From: Streptomyces sp. SID14436
GTDB lineage: Bacteria > Actinomycetota > Actinomycetes > Streptomycetales > Streptomycetaceae
Reading direction: 5' to 3'
DNA length: 64,000 nucleotides
NCBI RefSeq assembly: GCF_010548465.1
Contig: NZ_JAAGMD010000791.1
Location: 27,144-91,143, forward strand
How positions within the stretch are numbered: position 1 is the first letter of the stretch; each line of letters begins with the position of its first letter. The position numbers were made by a program, and so were the translations under genes. The notes beneath the pieces are model-generated. The model saw only the letters and a list, made by a program, of their open reading frames with translations. It did not search any database and was not told where the DNA came from. This document shows positions 1 to 10,100 of this stretch, one piece after another.

Positions 1-4
1 CAGG

Positions 5-39
5 CCCTGGGGTGGCCACCAGGCGGGGCCACCCCAGGG
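5..39 (-). terminator. Terminator of the defence-type operon
   Basis: A perfect 13-bp inverted repeat (arms 5-17 and 27-39) encloses a 9-nt loop. It starts 6 bp past the stop codon of the methyltransferase gene at 45. There is no clear U-tract, which is common for terminators in very GC-rich actinobacteria. Confidence 0.75.
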
Positions 40-44
40 GCAGG

Positions 45-3000
45 TCAGTCGTGACGAGGACCCTGACCGGGAGGCGGGGTGAGGGTGGAACGGTAGGTAC
101 CGGACTCGCCCTCGGTAAGCGGGTTCTCCAGGGTCAGGCCGGCGGCGGCCATGCGGTCGTACTCGGCGAGGATCAGGTTCTTGGTGCGGTACTCGCCGTG
201 GGCCTTCATGTCGTTGTCACGGACGACGTTGAAGGTGTCCAGAATGTAGGCGGTGTCGTCGCGGTCGATGCCGTAGAGGTGGAAGAAGAGAGCGTCCAGT
301 TCGGCGCGGATCACGGCACGGCGGTCCTCGTCCCAGCGGAAGGGGGCGCCCGTGTCGCCAAGGTCGCGTGCGAAGGGTGCCATGTCGTGGGCGGTGTAGA
401 TCAATTCGAGGAGGCGAGGAGTGATTGCGTGCGAGTGCGGAGTCAGCTGCTCAGGGTGCAGGAATGGGAGCTGTTCGAATTGGAAGAAGTTGAGGTTGGT
501 TCCACCGAGCTTCTGCCGAAGCACGTAGTCCAGAGCGAGTGCAGTGCTGTTGCCGTAGAAGAGCCAAGGTTGCTCGGTCCTGCTAGGCATTAGAATATTA
601 CCGGAGTCGCCAAGTCCGCGCTTCGGAAACGCGAAGGTGATGGCGGTCCGTTCATTTGTACCGTGACAGATTTTACGGAATCCCATCAGCCAGTCGTGGT
701 GCCAATCCTTGGCAGCCAGGAGACTGTCTACACCTGGAATTTTAACTTCTTCGCCGTTCTTGTCGAACTTACCTGTCGCTGTGTCATCCGCTGGGACCCA
801 ATACCGAGGCATCGGGGCGGCTGAGGGGTCTTGATGTTGTTCGACAGTGAAGCGAGGCAGAGTGCCCAAAGCGAGCTGCTTCTCCGTCGCGCCTTCGTAG
901 GTGGAGAAGCGGTGATCGTAATAATGGAGCATCTTCGCCTCGTAAAGCGGTAGGAGGCGCGCCTCTCCCCGCACCAGGACGTTGCCCTCCAGGTGCCAGC
1001 CGTCTCTGAGAAGGTCGTCGAAGGTTTCGCCTTGCTCGGCGGAAGGGCGAAATAGGTGAGAGTCGCTGGTCATGTTGAATAGACCTTGGATGAAGCTGAT
1101 GCCCCACGGATTCCCGGCGCTCTTTTTAGTCTCGTCTACAAGGACGGGGATGCGGCGGTAGATGTCAAGGGTGACTTCTGCATCTCGGCGGGAGCGGAAA
1201 ATAGGGCATGTGCCGGTATTAGGGTTCAGGAGTTGAATTTCGCGACCGGTCAAGGTGTAGGAGCGTTCAGCGATCTGAGAGACTTGACGGACGCGAAAAG
1301 CGATTGTGATCGGAGTTTCAGGAGATCCGGACCCAATCATGCAGAATAGGGCGAAGTTCACAGCATGGTGAACGCCAGGGAAAAGCTTCTCCTCGTTTTC
1401 GAAGCCGTAAAGTGCTGCCAACTGGCCCTTCGTTACCAGATCCTTGAAGAAAAACTGAGTTGTTGCATCCGTCGCGATCCCGGTCGGAACGATGACTCCG
1501 ACGCGGCCACGTGGCGAACCGAGGCGACGGTCTTGTTCTGTGAAGATGGTGTCAGTTTTGATGCGCCCTCGACCGCACAGAGGGTAGAGCCCGGACGCGC
1601 TAGCGAAGTGCCGGGTGCCATCGATCTCTCGCTTGGCTTCCTGGTACATGCTGTAGAGGTCCGGGTCGTTGGCTACGAGTCGTTGGATAAGGCTCTTGCG
1701 CCGGGCACCCGCAGATTTGGCGATCTCCGGAGACCGAGCGGCGAAGAACTCTTGCTCCTTCAGTTCTAGATGTTCCCACGGCGGATTCCCCACCACCGCG
1801 TCGAACCCTCCAGTCCACCCCGTCCCCGGCTGGACGCCCGCCCCCGACTCCGGAACCGCGAACACCTCCGGAAATTCCAGGTGCCAGTGGAAGAACCGAT
1901 ACTGATCCCGCAGGTTCATGATCTCGGCATGCGTGGCGTCCGGCACGGCCGACTGGTCGCGCCCCCGCAGCGCGCGGAATACCTGGTCTGTCGGCGCCTC
2001 CGGAGCCCCGTCCCACTTGGGCCACACGAACGCGGCGCACCACGCATCCGCAGCATGCAGATCCTGGACGTACGTCGTGGACTCGACGTAGGCCCGATAC
2101 GCCGACTCCTGCGCCCGCACCTGCTCCAGAGAGTCTGCCGGTGCCGTAGTGATCCGGGCCAACTCGGCAGCGTACTGGTCGTTGCCGGGCAAGACGTCCG
2201 TGTCGAAGGTCAGCTCGTCCTGGCCTGCGCGCTGGGTCCTGTTCCGCTTGACCAGCCAAGCCGCGTATTTCTTGCCGTCCCCCTCGATCGGCTTGAACGC
2301 GTCGTCCGGAACACCTTCCGCCAGCAGCTTCGGCGTAGCCCCGATCAGCCCGTTGCCGTGCTTGACGTGGGCGTCGAGGAATCCAAGCGGCTTACCCGGC
2401 TCCAGCGCCTCCAGCCACAGCGAGACCTTCGCCAGCTCCACGGCCATAGGGTTGAGGTCCACGCCGTAGATGCAGCGCGCGACGACCTCGTGCAGCGCAT
2501 GCCGCACCGCGTCGACCGTCGGCTCCGGGTTGCGCTCCCGCACCGACGCAACCCGCTTGGCGATACGCCGAGCTGAAGCGACGAGGAAGTGCCCAGACCC
2601 ACAAGCCGGGTCGCAGACCGTCAGGGACAGCAGCTCGTCGACGATGTCGTCGGCCGGGTCAGGACGGCCGGCCTCCGCGGCCCGCTGCTCGCCCCGCTTC
2701 ACGGCGTCGTCTATGACCGGATCCAGCGTCGTGTCCAACAGGCACTCGATCAGCGACGACGGCGTGTAGTAACTGCCCGTCGTCTTCCGGCTGTTGCCCG
2801 CGACCTCGATCAACTCGAAGGACCGGTCCGTAGCCGAGTGCTTCGGCTCGAGCTCCAGCAGCGACTCGTAGACCGAGCCCAACTCCTCCGCGTCCAAATG
2901 CCGGTAGTCCACCGAACGCCACCGCCGCGCACCCGAGTCCCGCACCTGCGCCAGATGCCGCACGGCAGCCAGCAGCGACTCGTTGGACAGCTTCAGCCCG

Positions 3001-4160
3001 TCCAGCGGCGCGTCGGCCTCCGTGTGCGTGAACAGACCGCCGAGACCGGGCAGCCCCAGCTCCGGACGGCCCCCTTCCTTCCCCAGCGCGTCAAGAACGA
3101 TCCGCAGCGCCTCGTACTGGTCACCGTGCGCCGTTCCCTGCCGCCGCCGGGCCCGCTCCCGCAGCCGCGCCGACGAGAAGTACCGCTCGTACGCCTCCCG
3201 TTGCCGCTCACTGGCGTTCGGGTCGAGCAGGGCGTCCCGGTCCTCGGCCACAAACACGAACAGCAGCCGGTACACCAGCCGCAGCAACGCATCCCGCAGC
3301 GCCTTCGGGTCCACGTCCTCCCGCAACCGCACGTTCTCCGGATGCCGCAGGAACCCGGTCCCGAGCACGGTCAGCGCGTTCTGCACGCCCAGCCGCAGCT
3401 GGTCCAGGGCACGCGCCCCCGACGTGACGGCCTCCGTACGCCACTTCTCCAGCCAGCACCCGGCCGGCGCCGCCCCCTCCTGCACCGCGAACCGCGAAGC
3501 ATGCAGCACGCAGTACAGCAGCACGAACTCGCTGAACAGCTCCCCGTCGAAGATCGCCTCAAGGTCGAACTCGACGTAGGCCGCCGTCGCGAAGGACGAC
3601 GAGTCGCGCAGCAGCCGCAGCCGGCGCCCGTTCGTGAGCACCGCCCACAGGTGGGCCTCGGTGCGGTTCAGGCAGTCCTGGAGCATCGACTGCGCCGGGA
3701 CCTGACCGGCCGCCGGACGCTTGTCCAACTCCTGGTTCCACGGCACCAGATGCACCAGCGCCGGACCATGCCGGTGCGACACCGGGAACCGCTTCTCGGC
3801 ATCCGAGTCGGCCGGGATGCCCCCCGCCCCGACCTCCGTCAGCGCACCGAAGTCCAGCTTGCGGAACAACTGGGCGAGCCAGTCGGAGCCCGCCCGGCCC
3901 GTCGGGTCGGCGGACGGCGCGCCCGTGACCGGGTCCGAGGGCAGCGCGGCGCGCAGCTCGCGCCACAGCGGCTTGAGGTATTCCCAGGCGCGCTCGGCCT
4001 CGTCCCGGACGGGGACGGAGGCGGGCAGGCCGTAGTCGGCGGGCTTGGTGCCCGGCAGGTTCCGCGCCTCGGCGATGCGCAGCAGCATGTCGGCGGGGAG
4101 CAGACCGCCGACCGTGGTGACGGCGGTGAAGGCCAGGGCGGTGCGGGTGGCGGCGGACAT
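45..4160 (-). CDS. Eco57I/DrmMI/PglX-like N6-adenine DNA methyltransferase
   Basis: A 1371-residue class I SAM-dependent DNA methyltransferase. The SAM-binding motif DPACGSGHFL lies near residue 520 and the catalytic NPPW motif near residue 793, which indicates N6-adenine methylation. A long N-terminal region (about 1-450) precedes the methylase core, and the last 400-500 residues should hold the target-recognition domain. Size and layout match the large methylases of DISARM class 1 (DrmMI) and BREX/Pgl (PglX). Its ATG shares one base with the stop codon of the upstream helicase gene (TGATG), so the two are translationally coupled. Bases from about 590 to 1700, coding for the C-terminal part, are visibly more AT-rich than the rest of the gene, which suggests an exchanged specificity domain. 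Expected role: marking self DNA and/or taking part in phage restriction. Confidence 0.88.
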   Translation of the reverse strand: MSAATRTALAFTAVTTVGGLLPADMLLRIAEARNLPGTKPADYGLPASVPVRDEAERAWEYLKPLWRELRAALPSDPVTGAPSADPTGRAGSDWLAQLFRKLDFGALTEVGAGGIPADSDAEKRFPVSHRHGPALVHLVPWNQELDKRPAAGQVPAQSMLQDCLNRTEAHLWAVLTNGRRLRLLRDSSSFATAAYVEFDLEAIFDGELFSEFVLLYCVLHASRFAVQEGAAPAGCWLEKWRTEAVTSGARALDQLRLGVQNALTVLGTGFLRHPENVRLREDVDPKALRDALLRLVYRLLFVFVAEDRDALLDPNASERQREAYERYFSSARLRERARRRQGTAHGDQYEALRIVLDALGKEGGRPELGLPGLGGLFTHTEADAPLDGLKLSNESLLAAVRHLAQVRDSGARRWRSVDYRHLDAEELGSVYESLLELEPKHSATDRSFELIEVAGNSRKTTGSYYTPSSLIECLLDTTLDPVIDDAVKRGEQRAAEAGRPDPADDIVDELLSLTVCDPACGSGHFLVASARRIAKRVASVRERNPEPTVDAVRHALHEVVARCIYGVDLNPMAVELAKVSLWLEALEPGKPLGFLDAHVKHGNGLIGATPKLLAEGVPDDAFKPIEGDGKKYAAWLVKRNRTQRAGQDELTFDTDVLPGNDQYAAELARITTAPADSLEQVRAQESAYRAYVESTTYVQDLHAADAWCAAFVWPKWDGAPEAPTDQVFRALRGRDQSAVPDATHAEIMNLRDQYRFFHWHLEFPEVFAVPESGAGVQPGTGWTGGFDAVVGNPPWEHLELKEQEFFAARSPEIAKSAGARRKSLIQRLVANDPDLYSMYQEAKREIDGTRHFASASGLYPLCGRGRIKTDTIFTEQDRRLGSPRGRVGVIVPTGIATDATTQFFFKDLVTKGQLAALYGFENEEKLFPGVHHAVNFALFCMIGSGSPETPITIAFRVRQVSQIAERSYTLTGREIQLLNPNTGTCPIFRSRRDAEVTLDIYRRIPVLVDETKKSAGNPWGISFIQGLFNMTSDSHLFRPSAEQGETFDDLLRDGWHLEGNVLVRGEARLLPLYEAKMLHYYDHRFSTYEGATEKQLALGTLPRFTVEQHQDPSAAPMPRYWVPADDTATGKFDKNGEEVKIPGVDSLLAAKDWHHDWLMGFRKICHGTNERTAITFAFPKRGLGDSGNILMPSRTEQPWLFYGNSTALALDYVLRQKLGGTNLNFFQFEQLPFLHPEQLTPHSHAITPRLLELIYTAHDMAPFARDLGDTGAPFRWDEDRRAVIRAELDALFFHLYGIDRDDTAYILDTFNVVRDNDMKAHGEYRTKNLILAEYDRMAAAGLTLENPLTEGESGTYRSTLTPPPGQGPRHD

Positions 4161-7105
4161 CAGGCTTCGGCTCCGGACACGGTAGAGGCGGCGGGGGCGG
4201 CGGGCGGCACGTAGACGTACACGCCGAGGACGTCGGCGGGCTCCTGCGGGATCACCTTCAGGCCGCGGACGATCTCTTCGTTGGCCTTGCGCACCCGGCG
4301 GTGCGAGGCGTCGAGTTCGGCGGCCAGGCGGGTGCCGTACTCGGTGAGGTGGTCGGCGAGGCCGGGCAGGCCCTCCAGCGCGCGGGTGATGGACCTGCGG
4401 GCGGCCAGCTCGTGGGTGTTGGCGGTGGCGCGCGCGCCGAGCAGCGCGGCGGCCGCGTCGTCGTCCAGCCAGCGGGCGCGCTGCGGCAGACCCTCGTAGG
4501 CCAGCAGCCGCGCGTCCTCGGCGACCACCTGCCGCTCACCCGAACGGGACGGCAGGGTGAGGTGGAAGCGGTAGCGGACCAGCAGCAGCGTCGTGCGGAC
4601 GCTCACCGCGTCCGTCGTCACCACACCGCAGCGGCGGGCCGGACGCGGACCCAGCGCCTTCGCGTCCAGCGCCGAGTCCAGGACGTACGAGGCGACGGCC
4701 CCGATCGCCGGGTCGGTGCGGACGAGGGCGGCCTCGCCGCGGCCGATCGCCGGCGTGGTGCGGAACGGGATCTCGCGGTCCTCCTCGACCAGCCGGTTGC
4801 CCAGCGTGGCCGCGAGCGCGTCCCGCAGCCCGGCCGGGGTGCCGCCGACCTGCGCGGTGAAGTCACCGCTGCCGTCCCGCGGATCGCGCACGAGCGCGTC
4901 CAGGTCGCGCAGCGCCTCCAGCGTGAACTCGCGCACCTCCTCCGCGCCGCCGAGCGCGGCCCGTACGGCGGCGACCTCGCGGGCCACCTCCTCCGGGTGG
5001 ATGGCCCGCTGCGCGTACTTGGAACGGGAGGTCTTCTCCCGGTCGGCCGCCGACGTCCACTCCCGCTCGATGCGGTCGAAGGACTCCTGGTGGGCGTCCA
5101 TCTCGAACAGGCTCTCCTGGCTGCCCTGCCGCCCGTGCAGCAGCAGCCACTCCACCACGGCGTCCGTGACGCCGCTCGCGGTTTCGTCCGGGACGGAGAC
5201 GGAGATGCCGAGGTCCTTCTTGATCTGGCGGTGCTTCTTGAACAGCACCTCCAGGACCTTGCCGTCGATGCCGTTGTCCTCGCCGTACATCGTGATGACG
5301 CGGACCTGGTCGCGCTTCTGCCCGTACCGGTCGACGCGGCCCTCGCGCTGGTCGTGACGGGTCGGGTTCCACGCCAGGTCGTAGTGGACGACGGCGTCGA
5401 AGTGGTGCTGGAGGTTGACGCCCTCGGAGAGGCAGTCGGTGGCGATCAGCACGCGCCGCACGGACGGGTCGCCGCCCTCCTCGGCGGCGAGCTGCTCGAT
5501 CCGCTCCAGGCGCTGCTGCGGGGAGAGCGTGCCGGTCACGGCGGCGATCCTCGTCCTCTTGCCGAGCTTGCCGTCCAGCTGCTGGGCGAGGTAGTCGGCC
5601 GTGGGGATGTAGCGGCAGAAGACGATCGGGTTGTAGCCCTGCCCGATCAGGTCCTTCAGGTGCTTGGTCAGCGCCTTCAGCTTGGCGTCCCCCGCCGGGC
5701 CCATCAACTCCTCGGCGCGTCCGGCGAGTTCGAGAAGGCGGGCGCCCGCGTCCTCCGACTCGGCGGCGCCGGGCGCGACGTCCATGCCCTCGTGCCGGTC
5801 GTTCTCGGCGGAGTCGGCGGCCACCGGGGCGCCCAGCACGTCCGCCTCGTGCGCGGTGCGGGCGGTGGCCGACTCGGAGCGGGTCTTCAGGGTCTGGGCG
5901 GCGGCGGCCGGGGACGACACCATGGAACGCAACAGGGCGATCACCGACCACCAGGCGATGCGGGCCTCCCGCTTGCCCTGCTCGCCGGCCGCCGAGACGC
6001 GGTCCGCGGCGTAGGCGATCGCGTCGTCGAGGAGCGCCCGGTAGGCGGGCGTCAGCTTGTACGGCTCGTCCTTCGTCCAGCGGTCGGACGGGAACGCGGT
6101 CCGCTCCGCCAGGGAGTCGTCGGCGAGGCCGTCCTCCTTGGTGAGGTAGTCGCGGACGTCGGCGCGCTTGCGGGCCACGAAGTGCTCGGCGAGCTTCGCC
6201 CGTCCCGCCGGCGTCTCCAGGTCCAGCGTCGCCAGCTCGGGCCGCACCAGGCCGAGCAGGTTGCGGAACGCGGACTCCTTGCCGGAGTGCGGGGTCGCCG
6301 TCAGCAGCAGCAGATGGCGGTCGGCGTCGGCGGACACCTTCCGCAGCAGCTCGTGGCGGAGCTGGTTCGTCGCGGAGGACGCGCCGCCCTGCGCGGGGTC
6401 GTCGGCGGCCACACAGGTGTGCGCCTCGTCGACGATCACCAGGTCGGGGCAGTGCTTGACGAAGTCCTCACGGTGACGGGTCGACTTGATGAAGTCCGTC
6501 GAGATGATCGTGAACGGATGCCGGTCGAACAGCGACTGGCCCAGCTCCAGGTTCCGCTCCAGACGCGACACCGTGGACGCCAGCACCAGCTCCGCGTCGA
6601 TGCCGAACTTCTCCCGCAGCTCGCCCTGCCACTGCTCGGCCAGCGCGGGGGAGCACAGCACCGCCAGCCGGGTCGCCTCGCCCTGCGCCAGCAGCTCCTT
6701 GGCGATCAGCCCCGCCTCGACGGTCTTGCCGATACCGACGTCGTCCGAGATCAGCAGCCGTACCGTGCGCTGCCGCAGCGCCATCAGCAGCGGCACCAGC
6801 TGGTAGGCGCGGGGCTCGACGGCGATCGACGCCAGCGAGCGGAACGGGCCCGCGCCCGACCGGAAGCCGATGCGCAGCGCCGTGCGCAGCAGACCGGCGG
6901 CACGCTGGTCGCCCAGGTCGTCCGGGCTCGGCGCGGCGAACTCGGCGGGGCGCACCTCCTCGAACGAGGGGAAGACGGCCGCGATGTCGTCCTCGCTCCC
7001 GCCCAGCGGGCGCAGCACCAGCATGTCGGGGGCGCTCTCGGGCAGCACCACCCATTCCCGGCCACGGGCCGCGACCAGCGAGCCGGCTGTGTACGTGAGG
7101 CTCAT
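4160..7105 (-). CDS. SNF2/RapA-type helicase, DrmD-like
   Basis: A 981-residue superfamily 2 ATPase. Visible motifs are Walker A DDVGIGKTVEAG (near residue 123), DEAH in VIVDEAH, motif III TATPHSGK, and a C-terminal helicase lobe with ATDCLSEGVNLQ and the motif VI region QREGRVDRYGQ. This is the RapA/HepA branch of SNF2 proteins, to which the DISARM protein DrmD belongs. It lies 57 bp downstream of the kinase-helicase fusion gene and overlaps the methylase gene by one base, so all three probably form one transcript. Known for the family: ATP-driven translocation on double-stranded DNA. Inferred here: a motor subunit of a restriction-like defence complex. Confidence 0.88.
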   Translation of the reverse strand: MSLTYTAGSLVAARGREWVVLPESAPDMLVLRPLGGSEDDIAAVFPSFEEVRPAEFAAPSPDDLGDQRAAGLLRTALRIGFRSGAGPFRSLASIAVEPRAYQLVPLLMALRQRTVRLLISDDVGIGKTVEAGLIAKELLAQGEATRLAVLCSPALAEQWQGELREKFGIDAELVLASTVSRLERNLELGQSLFDRHPFTIISTDFIKSTRHREDFVKHCPDLVIVDEAHTCVAADDPAQGGASSATNQLRHELLRKVSADADRHLLLLTATPHSGKESAFRNLLGLVRPELATLDLETPAGRAKLAEHFVARKRADVRDYLTKEDGLADDSLAERTAFPSDRWTKDEPYKLTPAYRALLDDAIAYAADRVSAAGEQGKREARIAWWSVIALLRSMVSSPAAAAQTLKTRSESATARTAHEADVLGAPVAADSAENDRHEGMDVAPGAAESEDAGARLLELAGRAEELMGPAGDAKLKALTKHLKDLIGQGYNPIVFCRYIPTADYLAQQLDGKLGKRTRIAAVTGTLSPQQRLERIEQLAAEEGGDPSVRRVLIATDCLSEGVNLQHHFDAVVHYDLAWNPTRHDQREGRVDRYGQKRDQVRVITMYGEDNGIDGKVLEVLFKKHRQIKKDLGISVSVPDETASGVTDAVVEWLLLHGRQGSQESLFEMDAHQESFDRIEREWTSAADREKTSRSKYAQRAIHPEEVAREVAAVRAALGGAEEVREFTLEALRDLDALVRDPRDGSGDFTAQVGGTPAGLRDALAATLGNRLVEEDREIPFRTTPAIGRGEAALVRTDPAIGAVASYVLDSALDAKALGPRPARRCGVVTTDAVSVRTTLLLVRYRFHLTLPSRSGERQVVAEDARLLAYEGLPQRARWLDDDAAAALLGARATANTHELAARRSITRALEGLPGLADHLTEYGTRLAAELDASHRRVRKANEEIVRGLKVIPQEPADVLGVYVYVPPAAPAASTVSGAEA

Positions 7106-7162
7106 GGGATGTCTCAGTTCCTCGGGTCGATACGTCGGGAGGTCGTCAGGGGCGCGGGACGG

Positions 7163-10100
7163 TCAGCGCAGATGGAAGTAGGCGGCATGGTGCTCGACGA
7201 CGGCGTCCCAGTCCGCGTCCGCAGGGAAGCGCAGCACGTCCCAGCCCGCCTCCTCCAGGCGGTAACCGGCCTCCACGTCACGGGAGGAGTCGGCCGGCCG
7301 GTCCGGAGTGTCGACGAACACGGCGAGATGGACGTCGTCCAGGTAGAACACCAGGTCGGGCCGGGCCGCCGCTCCGTCGACGAACACGTCGGCCGCGTCC
7401 GGCAGCCGGTAGCCCTTCGCCTTCAGCCAGCCGACCAGATCGCCCTGCGCGACGAGCGCCGCCAGGTCCGTCTCCAGCGGCGTCGGCACGGACACGGGGG
7501 AGGCCCCGGCAGTGGCGGGAGCGTCCGCGTCCGCCGCCGTGCTGCCGCCCGTGCCGGCAGCCGCCGCCGGCACGAGCCTGCGGAACACCTCGCTGCGCGA
7601 CTCGCCCCGGTCCTCCCGCTCGGTGCGGGCGCCCGCCAGGCGCAGCAGCAGCGGACGGGCGGTGTGCCGGCTCAACTGCCGGTGGTGGCCCTGGTTGGCG
7701 TACGTCAGTAGGCAGGTGTAGCAGCCGCGCGCGCACTTCTCGTGCTCGGAAGGACCGCCCAGGTCCTCGCCCGTGTCCGGGTCGAAGTGGCAGATCTCCA
7801 GTGCCGTCCGGGCGGCCTGCGCGAGCGCGTCCTTCTCGTGCTGGATACGGCGCAGCACGCCCGCGCCGCCCTCCGCGGCCTCCGTGAACAGCATGCGGCG
7901 GCGCGGCCCGTCGTCCGGCGGCAGCAGCTCCGCCGTCAGCTCGGAGTCCTCCAGCTCGAACGCCGCCTCGATGCCCCGCTCCAGCGCGTACAGGAACGAC
8001 AGCGCCACCGGCTCCGGCTGCGGCTCGTCCAGCGTCACCACCAGGATGTTCCGGCGGTCCTGCACGTACGGCAGCACCCGCTTCTTGCGGCGCTTCTCGT
8101 TGCCGTCCTCGTCGACCACCGGCATGCCGGTGCCCTCGATGGCGTCCGCGGCGGCCCGGTCGTTCAGCCAGCGGCCGTCGCCCAGGTCCAGCCAGTAGCC
8201 GTCCGGCTCGCCCTCCTTGTCGCGGACCCGGCCCAGGTTGGTGATGCGGACGGTCGCCGAGTCGCCGTAGTCCAGATCGAGGACCGGCGAGCCGTCCCCG
8301 TCGCTCACGTGCGAGGAGAGACGGCCCTTGCGGGCGCCGTGGTCCTGGAACGCGTACGACGTCTCCAGACGGAAACCGGCCCTGCGCCGCTCCTCCTCGT
8401 CCGAGGAGATCCGCTCGCGCGGGGTGGTGTACACGGTGTGCAGCTGGAGCAGGCCCGTGCGCTTGCCGCGCAGCGGCTCCCCGCACATCGCGCACAGGTC
8501 GGAACCGGCCCTGACATCGTGGTGGTAGCCGCAGCCGTCACAGCGGCGGGCTTCTGCCGTCGCCAGGTCGCCCGAGGCGTCCGGCGGCAGCTGCACCCGG
8601 GTCACCTGGTAGCGGGCGCCCTCGTGGTAGATGAGCGCGCCGGGGCCGAACTCGCGGATCGCGAGGAAGCGGGGCCGCTGCAGGTAGTCGCCGTCGGCGT
8701 TGCGGCGGTTGCCGGACCGCGGGATGTACGCGGCCAGCGGCAGCCTCGGGAAGCTGTAGCCGGGCAGGAACCCCTCGGACGCCAGGTAACGGTACGGGTT
8801 GAAGTCGCTCATCACCGACTTGCTGTCGGTGGAGCGGTTCAGCAGCAGGTTCGTCTGCGTCTCCGCCTCCCGGCGGCGGGTGCGCGCCCGGCTCTGCTCA
8901 CCGGGGGAGAGGGTGTGGTCGACGACCCGCTTGTTCTGCTCGTACTGGTCGATGACGGCCGCCCGGAACAGGTCCCGCCACCGGTCGAACGCCGCGTCGA
9001 ACTTCGCCGGGGCGCGCTCGATCCGGTCCTCGATCCACTCGTCGTACCACCAGGTCGTCGCCTCGAAGTCGGCGATCAGCGGGGCGAGGACCGTACGGGC
9101 CGCGACGACCGCACGGCGGCGGGCGCCCTCGTCCAGGGACAGGTCGCGGATCCTGTCGACCAGCGGCAGCGGCATCTGCGGGTCGGGGCGGTCGTCGCCG
9201 TCCGGGTCGTAGGCGACGTCGATGACGTGCGGGATCGCGGCGCCCAGCTCCATCCCCGTCTCCGCCAGCCAGATGCCCTGGAGGTGCGAGCGGACCAGGT
9301 CCTCGTTGGCGAGATCCAGGCGCGGCGGGGCCACCTGCCCCGACACCATGTCCCGGGAAAAGCGGAAGTAGTACTGGTCGTGGCTGTTGCCCGTCGCGCA
9401 GTACGTGGTCACCAGCGCGGGCTGGCCGGAGCGGCCCGCGCGTCCCGAGCGCTGCGCGTAGTTCGCCGGAGTCGGCGGCACGTTGCGCATCATCACCGCG
9501 TTGAGCGAGGCGATGTCCACGCCCAGCTCCATCGTCGGCGAGCAGTACAGCAACGGCAGTTCGGCGTCACGGAACTGCCGCTCGCGCTCCAGCCGGTCCT
9601 CCGGCGTGACCTGCGCGGTGTGCTCCCGCGCGAACAGGCCGGCCAGCTCGGACGCCGCCGTGCGGTACAGGTCGCGGAAGAACGGGTTGACGCGCGGTCC
9701 CTCGCCGCTGCTGTAGGTGCGCGCCAACGGGTCGACGGCGCCCCGCTCACCGTCACCGGCCCGCCAGATCAGCGCGGCGGCCGCCACCCGGTAGCCGAGG
9801 CGCTTCTCCGACGCGCGGCGGCGGAAGGCCGGCCCCGAACGCTCGGGAACCGCCTCCACCTCACGCACGAGCTCGGCGTCCCGCAGCACCTTCAACAGGT
9901 CCTCGATGACGCACTGCACGTCCTCCAGCGAGGCGGACGCCTCACGGAGCGCGGGCAGGTTCCGCCGCAGGTACTTGCCGAACTTGCCGCGCGCCGACAG
10001 GAACAGCGCCGACCGCTCCATGCCGGGCCGCGAACCGTACGGGTAGGCGGTGCCGACGGTCGGCTGGTCCGAGTCGCTCAACACCCACGGGCCGGTCAGG

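Noticed and set aside
2589..4214. 540-codon plus-strand frame opposite the methylase
   Set aside because: An antisense frame of a motif-bearing gene. The product is Arg/Gln/Pro-rich with no recognisable fold.
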